Source: Tumebacillus flagellatus
Lineage (GTDB): Bacteria > Bacillota > Bacilli > Tumebacillales > Tumebacillaceae
DNA length: 58,247 nt
Direction of reading: 5' to 3'
Assembly (NCBI RefSeq): GCF_000714935.1
Contig: NZ_JMIR01000029.1
Coordinates: 1 to 58,247 of the forward strand
The first letter of the stretch is position 1. Each line of letters starts with the position of its first letter. A program made the translations under genes and the position numbers. Positions 9,164 to 16,605 of the stretch are shown here, piece after piece. The notes beneath the pieces are model-generated. The model had not been told where the DNA came from. It saw only the letters and a program-made list of their open reading frames with translations, and searched no databases.

Positions 9164-9982
9164 CTAAGTCGGGGAGGTGCGCTGCTCCCGCCGCAACCGT
9201 TTCCGCTTCCATTGCTCCGCCCGCAGGTTCGTGCCCCGATGGTGCTCCCACAGCTTCTTCGCCCGCTGAAAGCTCTTCGGCATCCGCAACCGTTGGAAGA
9301 TCGAGAGGTGCGGCGTCGTGTTCACTTCGATCAACCAGAGTTTGCCGTTGCGGTCCAACCCGATGTCCAGTCCGTACAGGGCGTTGGCGTACCGCCGCCC
9401 GCACTGCCGGGCGACTCCCAACGAGAGCGTGCGCAAGCGGCGCACCAGCGTCGTCACCGTTTCGTGCTTGTACCCGAGAGCAGACAGGTATTCTTCGACC
9501 GAGTGCGCGGTGCCGCCCGCGCTGACGTTGGTGACGGCGAGGTCCTTGCCCGCAATCTTCGAGAACATTCCGGTGACTTCCCACTCGCCGCGCTCGTTTT
9601 TCTGGACGATCGTGCGCAAGTCGACCGGCCGGCCGCGCCAAAACGCGAGGTCGATCCCGCGCTGGATCAAAAAGACGCGGCCCCGCAAGCGCGCAAAGCG
9701 GGAAATCCACTCATGCACGCGTTGCAGCGAGGACGTTTGCAACCGACGGCGTTGCATCATGACCAGATACCCGCCTTCCGCCAACTTCCGGATGCAAAAA
9801 ATATTCACCCCGCCGCCGCCGATCGTCGGCTTGACGAAGACCGTCTGGTAGCGATGGAGATACTGTCTCAGCCGATCATACGAATACAGCGCCGTATCGG
9901 GCAGAGAGCTTTCCAGGTCGCGCGATTGGGCGACGATACGGTGTTTGACCCACTTGCTGCCTGGCAACAACGGTTTGCTCAT
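9164..9982 (-). CDS. YheC/YheD-family ATP-grasp protein
   Basis: The 272-aa product resembles the YheC/D group of ATP-grasp proteins, spore-coat-associated in Bacillus, with ligase-like folds and mostly unproven substrates. Visible marks: FVKPTIGGGGVNIFCI (Lys and glycine-rich loop for ATP), DLRTIVQKNERGEWEVTGMFSKIA (central strand with Arg), and LYGLDIGLDRNGKLWLIEVNTTPHLSIF, the metal-binding D...E.N end of the ATP-grasp. It is short: most homologues carry an additional N-terminal domain of more than 100 residues. The tail is very basic (RKRLRREQR). It converges on the glycosyltransferase gene. Confidence 0.85.
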   Translation of the reverse strand: MSKPLLPGSKWVKHRIVAQSRDLESSLPDTALYSYDRLRQYLHRYQTVFVKPTIGGGGVNIFCIRKLAEGGYLVMMQRRRLQTSSLQRVHEWISRFARLRGRVFLIQRGIDLAFWRGRPVDLRTIVQKNERGEWEVTGMFSKIAGKDLAVTNVSAGGTAHSVEEYLSALGYKHETVTTLVRRLRTLSLGVARQCGRRYANALYGLDIGLDRNGKLWLIEVNTTPHLSIFQRLRMPKSFQRAKKLWEHHRGTNLRAEQWKRKRLRREQRTSPT

Positions 9983-10076
9983 GGGGGCGGTCGCCTCTCT
10001 CTCCGTATGCAGGATGTTTTTTTCACCCTCAGTGTATGGAGGCGGTCATCCCTGTGCAACGTACAACGGTCTAACA

Positions 10077-10113
10077 TAAAAAAGCAACCCGGCCGCCGGT
10101 GCCGAGTTGCTTG
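10077..10113 (-). terminator. terminator of the 539-aa membrane protein gene
   Basis: On the minus strand AAGCAAC-TCGGCACCGGCGGCCG-GGTTGCTT folds into a hairpin followed by TTTTTT. It lies 14 bp past the stop of the gene at 10127. Confidence 0.75.
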
Positions 10114-10126
10114 TAAGATAAGATTC

Positions 10127-11746
10127 TTAGTACGTCATCCAATACGCGACGCCAAGCAGCGTCAGCCAGAGGTTGAGCATCGTGAAGTAGCTGAATTCCA
10201 CGATGGCGTTGCGCTCGTAGAACGTCTTGCGGATGATCCACGTGATCAGGCTGCAGAGCAGCGCGAAGGCGATGAACAACAGCGCGATGGCGAAGTTCGT
10301 ATGCAACCACTCCGGCGCGTAGATGCGCCAGTTGTTCAAGTTGCCGTACGCGAGGAACAGGGAGATCTGCGAAATCAGGTAGAGGACGACCGCCACCCAG
10401 AAATGGCGGGACGCGCTGTCGTACAAGGCGTCCTCGCGGCGGAGCACGAAATACATCAAGTAGATGTACGACGCGCACGGCCAAGCCAGCGCGATGAAGA
10501 ACTGGATGATCGCCGAGCCGAGGTAGACCGGAACTTGCATCGCCGACATCTTGAAATCGTCGGCGGTCAGTTTGTTCGACGCTTCGGCGTACGTCGGGTT
10601 GTTGGTGGTCGAATAGATGTCAAACGTCGAGAACGTCGTCTCTTCGGTGAAGAACACGGAGATCGCCGAGCCTTTTTTCTGCAGGACGGGGTTGAGGGCG
10701 ATTTTGTGAATGTTGGTGAGGCGGGCGGCGTCGCCCTTCCACTGGCCGTTTTGCAGCGTGCCGATGTACAGTTCGTTGCCTTCAAAACGCGGCGAGTCTG
10801 CGGTGCTCGCGACGAAGCCGAACTTCAAACCGTCCTGCTCTCTGCCTGGCATGATCACGCCGTCATAGACGAACTTCGCTTCGTCCCCCATGAACGTGTG
10901 CGGGACGATGGTGGTGTGTTGCACGTTTTCCGGGCTGCCGAGCGGGAACGAATAGAGGTTGAGCGTCTTGATGCCGAGCTTGCCGATTTTATACGTGACC
11001 AAGAAGTAGCCGTTCTGCCCGTCCACGCCGAACGATCCGGCATCCACGCTGGAGTCGGTGTTCAGCGACAGTTCGCTGACGGGCACGGGAGCGCTGCCTT
11101 GCCACGTCTTGGTGTCGAGCGTCGAGTACGTCAATTTGTACAGGCCGCCGTTGATGTTGTCGACGACGCCGATGTGATCCACCCCTTGGTCGTCCAGGGC
11201 GGCGGTCAGAGTTTCCACGTTCGTGTGCGGGAAGTTTTTGATCAAGGTCAATTGGTCTGAGCCGATCTCGTAGGCGTTCAGGTTTCCTGCCACGCCGACC
11301 CAGAGCAGTTTCTTGCCGCCGGCTTCCTGCAGTTGCAACGCGGTGACTTTCTGTGCGACCTCTTGAGGTTGGCTCCACGCGGAGCCTTGCCACTTCGCCC
11401 ATTTCAGCGTCTGCCCTTTGCCGACCCAGAACAGGTCGTCGCCGAGAAGCTTGTAGTTGGTGTAGGCGAACATGTCTTGGTTCGGAATCGGGCGCTGCTC
11501 TTCCTTGACCGTTTCGGTGGCGGGGTCAAGCGTGGCGAGCACGAGATTTTGGTCTTTCAGATAGGCGTACTTGTTCTCGCCGATCAGTTCGACCGGGCGG
11601 TTCGGCGTCATCGTGCCGACTTTGGCGGAGCGGCCGAACGGGTCAAGAAACGGTTTGACTTGGGCGGTGGTTTGCCAATACGTCATCAAGGCATAGACCA
11701 CCACAAAAACTAAGAAAAAAGGAAGTATTCGCAAAAATTTCTTCAT
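10127..11746 (-). CDS. membrane protein with large extracytoplasmic domain, unknown
   Basis: I do not recognise this 539-aa protein. Residues 5-23 (LRILPFFLVFVVVYALMTYW) form one membrane helix. About 30-390 is hydrophilic, strand-rich and repetitive in style (YAYLKDQNLVLATL, DDLFWVGKGQTLKWAKWQG, GNLNAYEIGSDQLTL), consistent with a beta-propeller outside the membrane. Residues 400-535 hold about four more helices (SAIIQFFIALAWPCASYIYLMYFVL, VAVVLYLISQISLFLAYG, and others). The ATG follows GGGGGATCT. It stands alone between terminators and is divergent from the esterase gene. A sensor or anchored assembly role is possible, but nothing in it proves one. Confidence 0.75.
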   Translation of the reverse strand: MKKFLRILPFFLVFVVVYALMTYWQTTAQVKPFLDPFGRSAKVGTMTPNRPVELIGENKYAYLKDQNLVLATLDPATETVKEEQRPIPNQDMFAYTNYKLLGDDLFWVGKGQTLKWAKWQGSAWSQPQEVAQKVTALQLQEAGGKKLLWVGVAGNLNAYEIGSDQLTLIKNFPHTNVETLTAALDDQGVDHIGVVDNINGGLYKLTYSTLDTKTWQGSAPVPVSELSLNTDSSVDAGSFGVDGQNGYFLVTYKIGKLGIKTLNLYSFPLGSPENVQHTTIVPHTFMGDEAKFVYDGVIMPGREQDGLKFGFVASTADSPRFEGNELYIGTLQNGQWKGDAARLTNIHKIALNPVLQKKGSAISVFFTEETTFSTFDIYSTTNNPTYAEASNKLTADDFKMSAMQVPVYLGSAIIQFFIALAWPCASYIYLMYFVLRREDALYDSASRHFWVAVVLYLISQISLFLAYGNLNNWRIYAPEWLHTNFAIALLFIAFALLCSLITWIIRKTFYERNAIVEFSYFTMLNLWLTLLGVAYWMTY

Positions 11747-11835
11747 CCGTAGATCCCCCTCACATTTTTCCAGATTACTACATAGTTGTACTTTTGAAAA
11801 GTGGCAAAGCCATACTTCAACGGCGGCGGGTTTGG

Positions 11836-11841
11836 TATAAT
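11836..11841 (+). promoter_or_regulatory. -10 box of the esterase gene
   Basis: A perfect TATAAT with the preceding TTTGG lies 28 bp before the chosen start codon and 15 bp before GAGGAGG. No good -35 box is visible at normal spacing. The position argues against the longer open frame that would begin at 11801. Confidence 0.5.
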
Positions 11842-11869
11842 GGAGGAACTAGAACGAGGAGGAATGTGC

Positions 11870-12613
11870 ATGTCATCTACGGAACAACTGACCGGTACGG
11901 TGGAGCGCGTCACGATTTCGAGTCAGTTTTTGGGTGAGGAGCGCGAAGTCAACGTCTACCTGCCGCATAACTACTCGCCGCTGTATAAGTACCCGGTACT
12001 CTATATCAACGACGGCTCGGACTACATGATGATGGGACGGATGATCAGCTTGTTGAACGAGCGGTTCCAAGACCGTCTGGCCGGTCGTTTCCTCGTCGTG
12101 TTCGTGCCGGTGGACAAGTCGCTGCGCACCGACGAGTACCATCCGGAGGGGGCTCGGCATGAAGCGTATGTGCGTTTCTTCGCCGATGAACTGGTGCCGG
12201 CGATCGAAGAGCGGTTTGCGGCGTTCCCGATGGGCCCGGCGCGTGGGATCATGGGCTCATCGCTCGGCGCGACGGCGGCGTTGCACACGGTGTTGCAATA
12301 TCCCAAGAAGTTCCACTACTTGGCGTTGCAATCCGGTGCGTTCAAAGACCAAACGTTCCGCGAAGTCGAAGGCCGCCGCGACTTGGCGACGGTGCCGGTG
12401 TATCAAGTGGTCGGGCTTCAGGAAGAACACTTCCAGAGCAGCAACGGCCGCGTGATCAACATTCTCGACCTCAACCGCCGCATGCGCGACCTCTTGCAAG
12501 CGCAAGGCGTCGACGTCGACTACGCCGAATACGACCGCGACCATACCTGGGGCTTCTGGCAAGAAGACCTGCCGCGGGCGTTGGATCATTTCGTTAGACA
12601 CACCGCTTTTTAA
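11870..12613 (+). CDS. esterase D-like alpha/beta hydrolase
   Basis: A 247-aa protein of the esterase (PF00756) family. The nucleophile elbow GIMGSSLGATAALH gives a G-S-S-L-G catalytic Ser. The C-terminal EYDRDHTWGFWQEDLPRAL supplies the His, and the N-terminal REVNVYLPHNY...YPVLYINDG is the standard esterase D opening. It lacks a signal peptide and so should be cytoplasmic, like homologues acting on carbohydrate or siderophore esters. ATG 11870 is chosen over 11864 because GAGGAGG (11856-11862) gives seven-base spacing. It forms a monocistronic unit with its own TATAAT and a terminator at 12632-12671. Confidence 0.87.
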   Translation: MSSTEQLTGTVERVTISSQFLGEEREVNVYLPHNYSPLYKYPVLYINDGSDYMMMGRMISLLNERFQDRLAGRFLVVFVPVDKSLRTDEYHPEGARHEAYVRFFADELVPAIEERFAAFPMGPARGIMGSSLGATAALHTVLQYPKKFHYLALQSGAFKDQTFREVEGRRDLATVPVYQVVGLQEEHFQSSNGRVINILDLNRRMRDLLQAQGVDVDYAEYDRDHTWGFWQEDLPRALDHFVRHTAF

Positions 12614-12631
12614 AGCGTTACAAAAATTCAG

Positions 12632-12671
12632 AAAAAGCGGCCCCTGCCGAGCGACGGCGGGTCGCTTTTTT
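12632..12671. terminator. terminator after the esterase gene
   Basis: AGCGGCCC...GGGTCGCT with an inner CTGCC/GGC stem is followed by TTTTTT. A closely similar hairpin occurs at 13812-13849, suggesting a duplicated terminator cassette. Confidence 0.8.
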
Positions 12672-13079
12672 ACTCTTTTTCATTTTCCCTTTCAATAGGG
12701 TAGTGAAGTGTTTTTTGAAGAATCATCCATTCCAAGTTTGAAATATTTTCCCTAATTAACATAGTGCTTGAATGTGACTCACCGAGGGTTTTTATTGACA
12801 CATTCAATGCCCTATCTAGATACCTTTTAGCATCTGTGAAGTTTCCTAAGTTAGCATGTACAACACCTAAGTTTGATAAAGCAGAGGGAAACTCAGGTAT
12901 GCTATCTCCATTTATTTTTTCGTATATTTCTATTAATTCCTCTAACACACGCTTTCCCGACACTGAATTTCCTAATGCACAATAAACGTCCCCAAGTGCT
13001 TTTTCATTTTGCTTTTAAGTACTATCTCATATTCCATCATTGATCTCTGTATACAAACCATCCACCTTTTCTTTAAATT
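12670..13079 (-). pseudogene. decayed TPR-repeat gene (C-terminal remnant)
   Basis: An open stretch from GTG 12963 to 12670 reads LEELIEIYEKINGD...ALSNLGVVHANLGNFTDAKRYLDRALN, clear tetratricopeptide repeats. Upstream the homology continues in the same frame (NEKALGDVYCALGNS) until a TAA, then jumps frame to MMEYEIVLKSK, as if one A had been lost from an A-run near 13010. No ribosome site or HTH domain remains. The region is more AT-rich than its neighbours. I read it as the 3' end of a Rap/RNPP-like or TPR12 protein broken by frameshift and 5' loss. The rest of 12964-13214 contains no other gene. Confidence 0.6.
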
Positions 13080-13214
13080 ATGAATTACCATAAGATTTGA
13101 TTATCATATTATTACTTCAAGTAGTACGTTCCAGGTATCCCAGTTTAACGAAATGTTTTGCGGTGCCATTTTCGGTATAATCGTGTTACTTTATCTCTCA
13201 CAAGGGGGCTCTAT

Positions 13215-13808
13215 ATGGTCAAACGTGAGCACGATCTTTCAAGTCATCGACAGGTAAGTTATGCGGAGTACCTGGAACGCCCGGAAGCAACCGAACCTGC
13301 GGAACTGATCAACGGGGTCCTGTACAACATGACACCGACCCCGTCGCCCCAGCATCAGCGTGTTGTTCGGGAATTGATGACGCTGTTTCACTCGTATTTA
13401 AAGGGCAAGTCCTGCGAGGTCTTCTCTGCTCCGTTTGATGTGAGGTTGTTTGCAGAAGGGAAAAACGACGACGAGGTGTTTGATGTCGTCCAGCCGGATG
13501 TGTTTGTCGTCTGTGATAAAAACAAAATCGACCACCGGGGATGCAACGGAAGCCCCGACCTCGTGATCGAAGCCCTCTCCCCTGCAACACTCAAGCGGGA
13601 TAAAGTCGAGAAGATGCACCTCTACCGCCTGGCAAAAGTCAAAGAATACTGGATCGTTGACCCCGACCGCGGCTTCATCGACACCTATGTATTTCTCGAA
13701 GATCGATTCCCCGAGATCCGAACGTATACGGCAGCCGATCAAGACGTCATTCGCGTCAGGCTGTTTGAGGATTTAGAGATTGTGCTGAGTGATGTGTTTC
13801 ACTTCTAA
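13215..13808 (+). CDS. Uma2-family (DUF820) PD-(D/E)XK nuclease-fold protein
   Basis: A 197-aa Uma2 protein. The recognisable core is VSYAEYLERPEATEPAELINGVLYNMTPTPSPQHQRV (conserved E..G.), VQPDVFVVCDKNKID (motif Asp) and GSPDLVIEALSPATLKRDKVEKMHLYRLAKVKEYWIVDP (EALSP and the K...Y...G/KEYWIVDP pattern). The family has a restriction-endonuclease-like fold and is thought to be linked to mobile elements, but activity is largely unproven. ATG 13215 follows AAGGGGGCT, and TATAAT at 13176-13181 is a likely -10. The gene is monocistronic and ends at a terminator shared in style with the esterase. Confidence 0.85.
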   Translation: MVKREHDLSSHRQVSYAEYLERPEATEPAELINGVLYNMTPTPSPQHQRVVRELMTLFHSYLKGKSCEVFSAPFDVRLFAEGKNDDEVFDVVQPDVFVVCDKNKIDHRGCNGSPDLVIEALSPATLKRDKVEKMHLYRLAKVKEYWIVDPDRGFIDTYVFLEDRFPEIRTYTAADQDVIRVRLFEDLEIVLSDVFHF

Positions 13809-13811
13809 GAT

Positions 13812-13849
13812 AAAAGCGACCCCTGCCAAACGGCGACGGGTCGCTTTTA
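13812..13849. terminator. bidirectional terminator after Uma2 gene
   Basis: AAAAGCGACCC...GGGTCGCTTTTA forms a long stem with T-runs on both strands, serving the converging Uma2 and HEAT-repeat genes. It resembles the hairpin at 12632-12671. Confidence 0.8.
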
Positions 13850-14482
13850 TTAGTTGGGTTGAGTGGCTTTTTGAAGCGCCTTCGCCGCTTTTTTGACAAC
13901 GGGTTTGGGGTCTTCGAGGTGGGCGAGAGCAAGCGTATGCAAGTCGGCTCCAAGGCTCGGGGCTTGCGTGAAGACACACAGCAGACCGGCGAGGGCGCGG
14001 CTTTTTTGCTTGGTGGAAAGGGCTTGGGTGAGCAAGGGATACGCTTGCAGCGCGGCCCGCTCCCCCGTTTTCGCGTACTGTCCCAACAGTTCGACGCCGT
14101 AGTCGCGGACGATGGTGCTTTTTTCCTGCTCCAACAGCGCGGGCAACATCGGCAACAGATCGCGCTCCACCACGTCCGGCACCAGATGCGCCGTCAGCGC
14201 CAACGCGTGCATCGCTTCCCAGCGCGCGCGGGTCGCTTGATGCCGAAGCAACGGCAGCAGAGCTTCCGCGTAAGACGCGACGTGCTCCGGATGGCTCTTT
14301 GCCACCATCGTGAACACTTCGGCGGCGTCGCCGACGAGCGACTTGTCCTTGCTTTGCAACCCTTCCGCCAAAAAACGCAACAGGCCCGGGTCTTCCAGAC
14401 ACTTCGCCGCCGCGATGCGGTTGGACTCTTCAGTGGAATCTCCCCGTTGGGAGGAAAGTTGTTCGAGGATCTTCATGTGCAT
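13850..14482 (-). CDS. HEAT/ARM-repeat protein
   Basis: An all-helical protein of about 210 aa built of paired amphipathic helices with HEAT-like spacing: DPGLLRFLAEGLQSKDKSLVGDAAEVFTMVAK, ALLPLLRHQATRARWEAMHALALTAHL, LLPMLPALLEQEKSTIVRDYGVELLGQYAK and HLEDPKPVVKKAAKALQKA. Such scaffolds bind proteins, and some related bacterial ones bind nucleic acid; no enzyme motif is present. Start 14482 is preferred because AAGGAG lies five bases upstream; an upstream ATG at 14500 lacks a site. The stop is next to the shared terminator. Confidence 0.7.
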   Translation of the reverse strand: MHMKILEQLSSQRGDSTEESNRIAAAKCLEDPGLLRFLAEGLQSKDKSLVGDAAEVFTMVAKSHPEHVASYAEALLPLLRHQATRARWEAMHALALTAHLVPDVVERDLLPMLPALLEQEKSTIVRDYGVELLGQYAKTGERAALQAYPLLTQALSTKQKSRALAGLLCVFTQAPSLGADLHTLALAHLEDPKPVVKKAAKALQKATQPN

Positions 14483-14684
14483 CACTGCTCCTTGCTCCAT
14501 TTCGCCAACATGTCTTTGCTACGGTACACGGAGAGGCGGACGCCGCGACTTTGTTGACCCAAAAATCTCCCGTCACCGATTGCGAAGCTTCCATTCGAAA
14601 CAACACCAGCATCGCCGCCGCCAACAATCCCGTGATCGTCAAAATCAACATCCAATCCCATCGCGGCTTGTGAACGGCATTCAA
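14430..14684 (-). CDS. small single-span membrane protein (uncertain)
   Basis: Open frame with one strong membrane helix, WMLILTITGLLAAAMLVLF, preceded by a basic NAVHKPRW. GGGAGGTGGG is followed eight bases later by a TTG in frame (14684); a GTG at 14696 overlaps that site. The last 18 codons overlap the start of the HEAT gene and look non-conserved. It fills the gap between the DUF2500 and HEAT genes on the same strand. It could equally be a spurious frame. Confidence 0.35.
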   Translation of the reverse strand: MNAVHKPRWDWMLILTITGLLAAAMLVLFRMEASQSVTGDFWVNKVAASASPCTVAKTCWRNGARSSDAHEDPRTTFLPTGRFH

Positions 14685-14724
14685 GCGCCGTCCCACCTCC
14701 CGGTTTCCGGCCGAGAGGGGTTTT

Positions 14725-15051
14725 TTAGATTTCGCGGGTAAAATGTTTGAACCGGGTGCCTTGGTAGGTCAATTCTCCGGTGTCGCCTTGCGTCAACAGC
14801 CCGAACACACGCCCGGCGACGGAAAATTCCCGGCGGCTTTGGTCTGAGAACTCGAACGTCAAAAAATAATCGGTATGCGCCGACGTGTTCATCGCCCCGC
14901 CGCCGACAGCCGTTCGCTTGCCGATCACCGTCGCCCGCTGTGTCAACACGGGGGACGCGTTGTTCGAAGCCCATGTCGTCACCCCGCGCAGCATCACGAA
15001 CGCAAAAATCCCGATCACCACGAAGAAGACCAATCCAAACAGGATCGTCAT
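14725..15051 (-). CDS. DUF2500-like small membrane protein
   Basis: A 108-aa protein starting MTILFGLVFFVVIGIFAFVMLRG, one N-terminal membrane helix. A beta-rich domain follows with TQRATVIGKRTAVGGG, HTDYFLTFEFSDQSRREFSVAGRVFGLLTQGDTGELTYQGTRFKHFTR, which matches the DUF2500 (PF10694) pattern. ATG 15051 is chosen because AGGAGG is seven bases upstream; 15057 is too close to it. Function unknown; probably membrane-attached with the domain outside. Confidence 0.7.
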   Translation of the reverse strand: MTILFGLVFFVVIGIFAFVMLRGVTTWASNNASPVLTQRATVIGKRTAVGGGAMNTSAHTDYFLTFEFSDQSRREFSVAGRVFGLLTQGDTGELTYQGTRFKHFTREI

Positions 15052-15180
15052 GCCCATCCCTCCTGCGTATCCAACTTTTCCAAACACTTACAATCATCGT
15101 ACCACAAAACGAGCAAGAAAAAAGCCCTTCCGTGGGAGACGTGTGTTTAGGTTTTCAAGAGACCGCTCCGGGCTCCAGGC

Positions 15181-15471
15181 TCAGGGCTTGGAGATCACGC
15201 GCAGAAGTTGAGCGTGATCGTAGACTTCCTTCGGCGCGTACTGGACGAGGTACTGGTCAAGTTCGACGGTCGCTTCCCCTTTGCTTCCGGCCGGCCCAAA
15301 CGCTTGAGCGGCTTGCTCAAAGTTTCCTACTTGATTCCCCGTTTTGATCTCCGAGATGAAGAACCCGCCGCGATCCAAACGGCTTGTCTCATAATGGGTT
15401 CCCCATCCTTTGCGTGCTTCTTGATACTCTATAGACGTGGATAATATTATTGGAAAAGTTTCAATTTCCAT
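15181..15471 (-). CDS. hypothetical protein, possibly truncated
   Basis: A 96-codon frame ending EVYDHAQLLRVISKP. The first ATG (15471) sits directly on the U-run of the DoxX gene terminator, and no ribosome site is visible there or at inner starts, so the real 5' end is doubtful. Residues 20-96 (RKGWGTHYETSRLDRGGFFISEIKTGNQVGNFEQAAQAFGPAGSKGEATVELDQYLV) look like genuine protein. I do not recognise a family. It may be the remnant of a longer gene or may start at an unusual codon. Confidence 0.4.
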   Translation of the reverse strand: MEIETFPIILSTSIEYQEARKGWGTHYETSRLDRGGFFISEIKTGNQVGNFEQAAQAFGPAGSKGEATVELDQYLVQYAPKEVYDHAQLLRVISKP

Positions 15472-15472
15472 A

Positions 15473-15506
15473 AAAAAACGAGTCAGACGCGATGGTCTGA
15501 CTCGTC
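15473..15506 (-). terminator. terminator of the DoxX gene
   Basis: An eleven-base stem, ACGAGTCAGAC / GTCTGACTCGT, with TTTTTTT following on the minus strand, 14 bp beyond the DoxX stop. Confidence 0.85.
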
Positions 15507-15519
15507 TTTTCAGTATTGC

Positions 15520-15906
15520 TTAGAGCAGCGTCCACGCGCCCGGACCGATCAGGGCGACACCGACCGCGATGGCAATCAAGGCGAGGTTGTATTCAAACCC
15601 GTTGGAAGTCGACCAGTAGCCGTTTTTGCCGTGCACGGTGAAGATGGCGACGAGCATCGTCAGCACGATCAACGCCGCGCCAACCGGTGTCCAAACCCCG
15701 GCTGCAAACAACAACCCGCCGAGCAGTTCGCCAAGACCTGCCAGGAACGCCATGAACACGCCCGGTTTCACCCCGATCGATTCCAGCCAGCCGCCCGTGC
15801 CTTTCAAACCGTACCCGCCGAACCAACCGAACAGTTTTTGCGTGCCGTGTCCTGCAAACGTGAGACCGATAACCAGACGGACGATCAAAAGTCCAAGATT
15901 CATCAT
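15520..15906 (-). CDS. DoxX family membrane protein
   Basis: A 128-aa, four-helix DoxX/SURF4-type protein: [31 protein letters not shown] is the classic start, followed by [22 protein letters not shown] and a C-terminal pair of helices. Bacillus homologues such as CatD belong to quinone/catechol or thiol-stress operons controlled by HxlR/DUF24 repressors (family knowledge). A promoter and a palindrome upstream (see the separate entry) suggest the same kind of control. It is monocistronic with its own terminator. GAGGAG lies before the two tandem ATGs (15906, 15903). Confidence 0.85.
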   Translation of the reverse strand: MMNLGLLIVRLVIGLTFAGHGTQKLFGWFGGYGLKGTGGWLESIGVKPGVFMAFLAGLGELLGGLLFAAGVWTPVGAALIVLTMLVAIFTVHGKNGYWSTSNGFEYNLALIAIAVGVALIGPGAWTLL

Positions 15907-15938
15907 AGTGTGTATTCTCTCCTCTGTGTTGATGTTTT

Positions 15939-15992
15939 GTTAGTCACTAACTTTATGTAAGTATATTATTCTAAGTCAGCATGTCTTGTCAA
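15939..15992 (-). promoter_or_regulatory. DoxX promoter with palindromic operator
   Basis: On the minus strand TTGACA (15992-15987), a 16-bp spacer and AATAAT form a good sigma-A-like promoter. Just downstream lies the 13-bp perfect palindrome GTTAGTCACTAAC (15939-15951), at about the transcription start. The placement fits a repressor site; the identity of the repressor is unknown, and no regulator gene is adjacent. Confidence 0.55.
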
Positions 15993-16030
15993 CCCTTTCT
16001 CGGCTGGGAATATGCCCCTTTTTTACATAG

Positions 16031-16062
16031 AAAAAACCGATGAATCTCAGAGATTCATCGGT
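16031..16062 (-). terminator. terminator overlapping the Nudix stop codon
   Basis: AACCGATGAATCT / AGATTCATCGGTT, a 13-base perfect stem with a three-base loop and TTTTTT on the minus strand. The TGA stop of the Nudix gene is inside the upstream arm. Confidence 0.8.
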
Positions 16063-16519
16063 TCTGGTGCTTGAGGAAGGCTTGTACGATCACACGAATC
16101 GGCGGGGCAATTTCGCTTTCGGGCGGGAGATCATCGAGGGCAAAGAAGCGGACTTCGCTTGTTTCGGTGTTGTCCGCCTGCAAGTCGCCTTGGTAGCCTT
16201 GGGCGATGTAGGCGGCAGTGACGTTTTGGACTGGGTCGCCGTTCGGGTAGGTGTAGCACAATTCCGGGCCGGAGAACACGTCGAGCAGTTGCAAGGTCTC
16301 GACGGTGATCCCGCACTCTTCGCGCAATTCGCGGCGGGCGGTCTCTTCCAGCGATTCGTGCAGTTCCATCATCCCGCCCGGCACGCCCCAGAAGCCGTTG
16401 TCTGTGCGGCGGTTTAGCAGCAGCCGCCCCTCGGAATCGAGGAGAAACACGCAGGAGCCGGTCAAGATCAACGGACGGTTGCCGACGAGTTGGCGGAGTT
16501 CTTTCACGTAGTCTTTCAT
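16055..16519 (-). CDS. Nudix hydrolase
   Basis: A 154-aa Nudix hydrolase; such enzymes cleave nucleoside diphosphates linked to another group. The 23-residue Nudix box is complete: Gly49, Glu55, then REL-REECGI at 63-71. PGGMMELHESLEETARREL and the later NVTAAYIAQGYQGDLQADNTETSEVRFFALDDLP match the common Bacillus pattern of ADP-ribose/nucleotide-sugar type enzymes, but the substrate is undetermined. It is monocistronic, flanked by terminators on both sides, with GAGGTGAACCC before the ATG. Confidence 0.88.
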   Translation of the reverse strand: MKDYVKELRQLVGNRPLILTGSCVFLLDSEGRLLLNRRTDNGFWGVPGGMMELHESLEETARRELREECGITVETLQLLDVFSGPELCYTYPNGDPVQNVTAAYIAQGYQGDLQADNTETSEVRFFALDDLPPESEIAPPIRVIVQAFLKHQNR

Positions 16520-16564
16520 AGTGGGTTCACCTCGGTGTTAGGGTAGCACTTTTTTCCAAAAAGT

Positions 16565-16601
16565 AAAAGCAGTCGCCCCTGTAGGCAGGCGACTGCTTTT
16601 T
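16565..16601 (-). terminator. terminator of the MoxR/VWA operon
   Basis: AAAAGCAGTCGCC / GGCGACTGCTTTT with T-runs on both strands lies just past the last gene of the operon (stop at 16606) and before the Nudix gene. Confidence 0.85.
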
Positions 16602-16605
16602 GACG

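Noticed and set aside
9212-11260. A 682-codon plus-strand open frame opposite YheC/D and the membrane protein genes
   Set aside because: Arg/Val/Glu-rich reading with no domain, opposite two genes with clear features, ribosome sites and terminators; a by-product of high GC.
11801-11869. Longer N-terminus for the esterase from ATG 11801
   Set aside because: It would place the coding start upstream of a perfect TATAAT and ignore the GAGGAGG before 11870.
13020-13214. AT-rich gap as an origin or promoter array
   Set aside because: No repeats or DnaA-box cluster; best explained by the decayed TPR gene and the Uma2 promoter.
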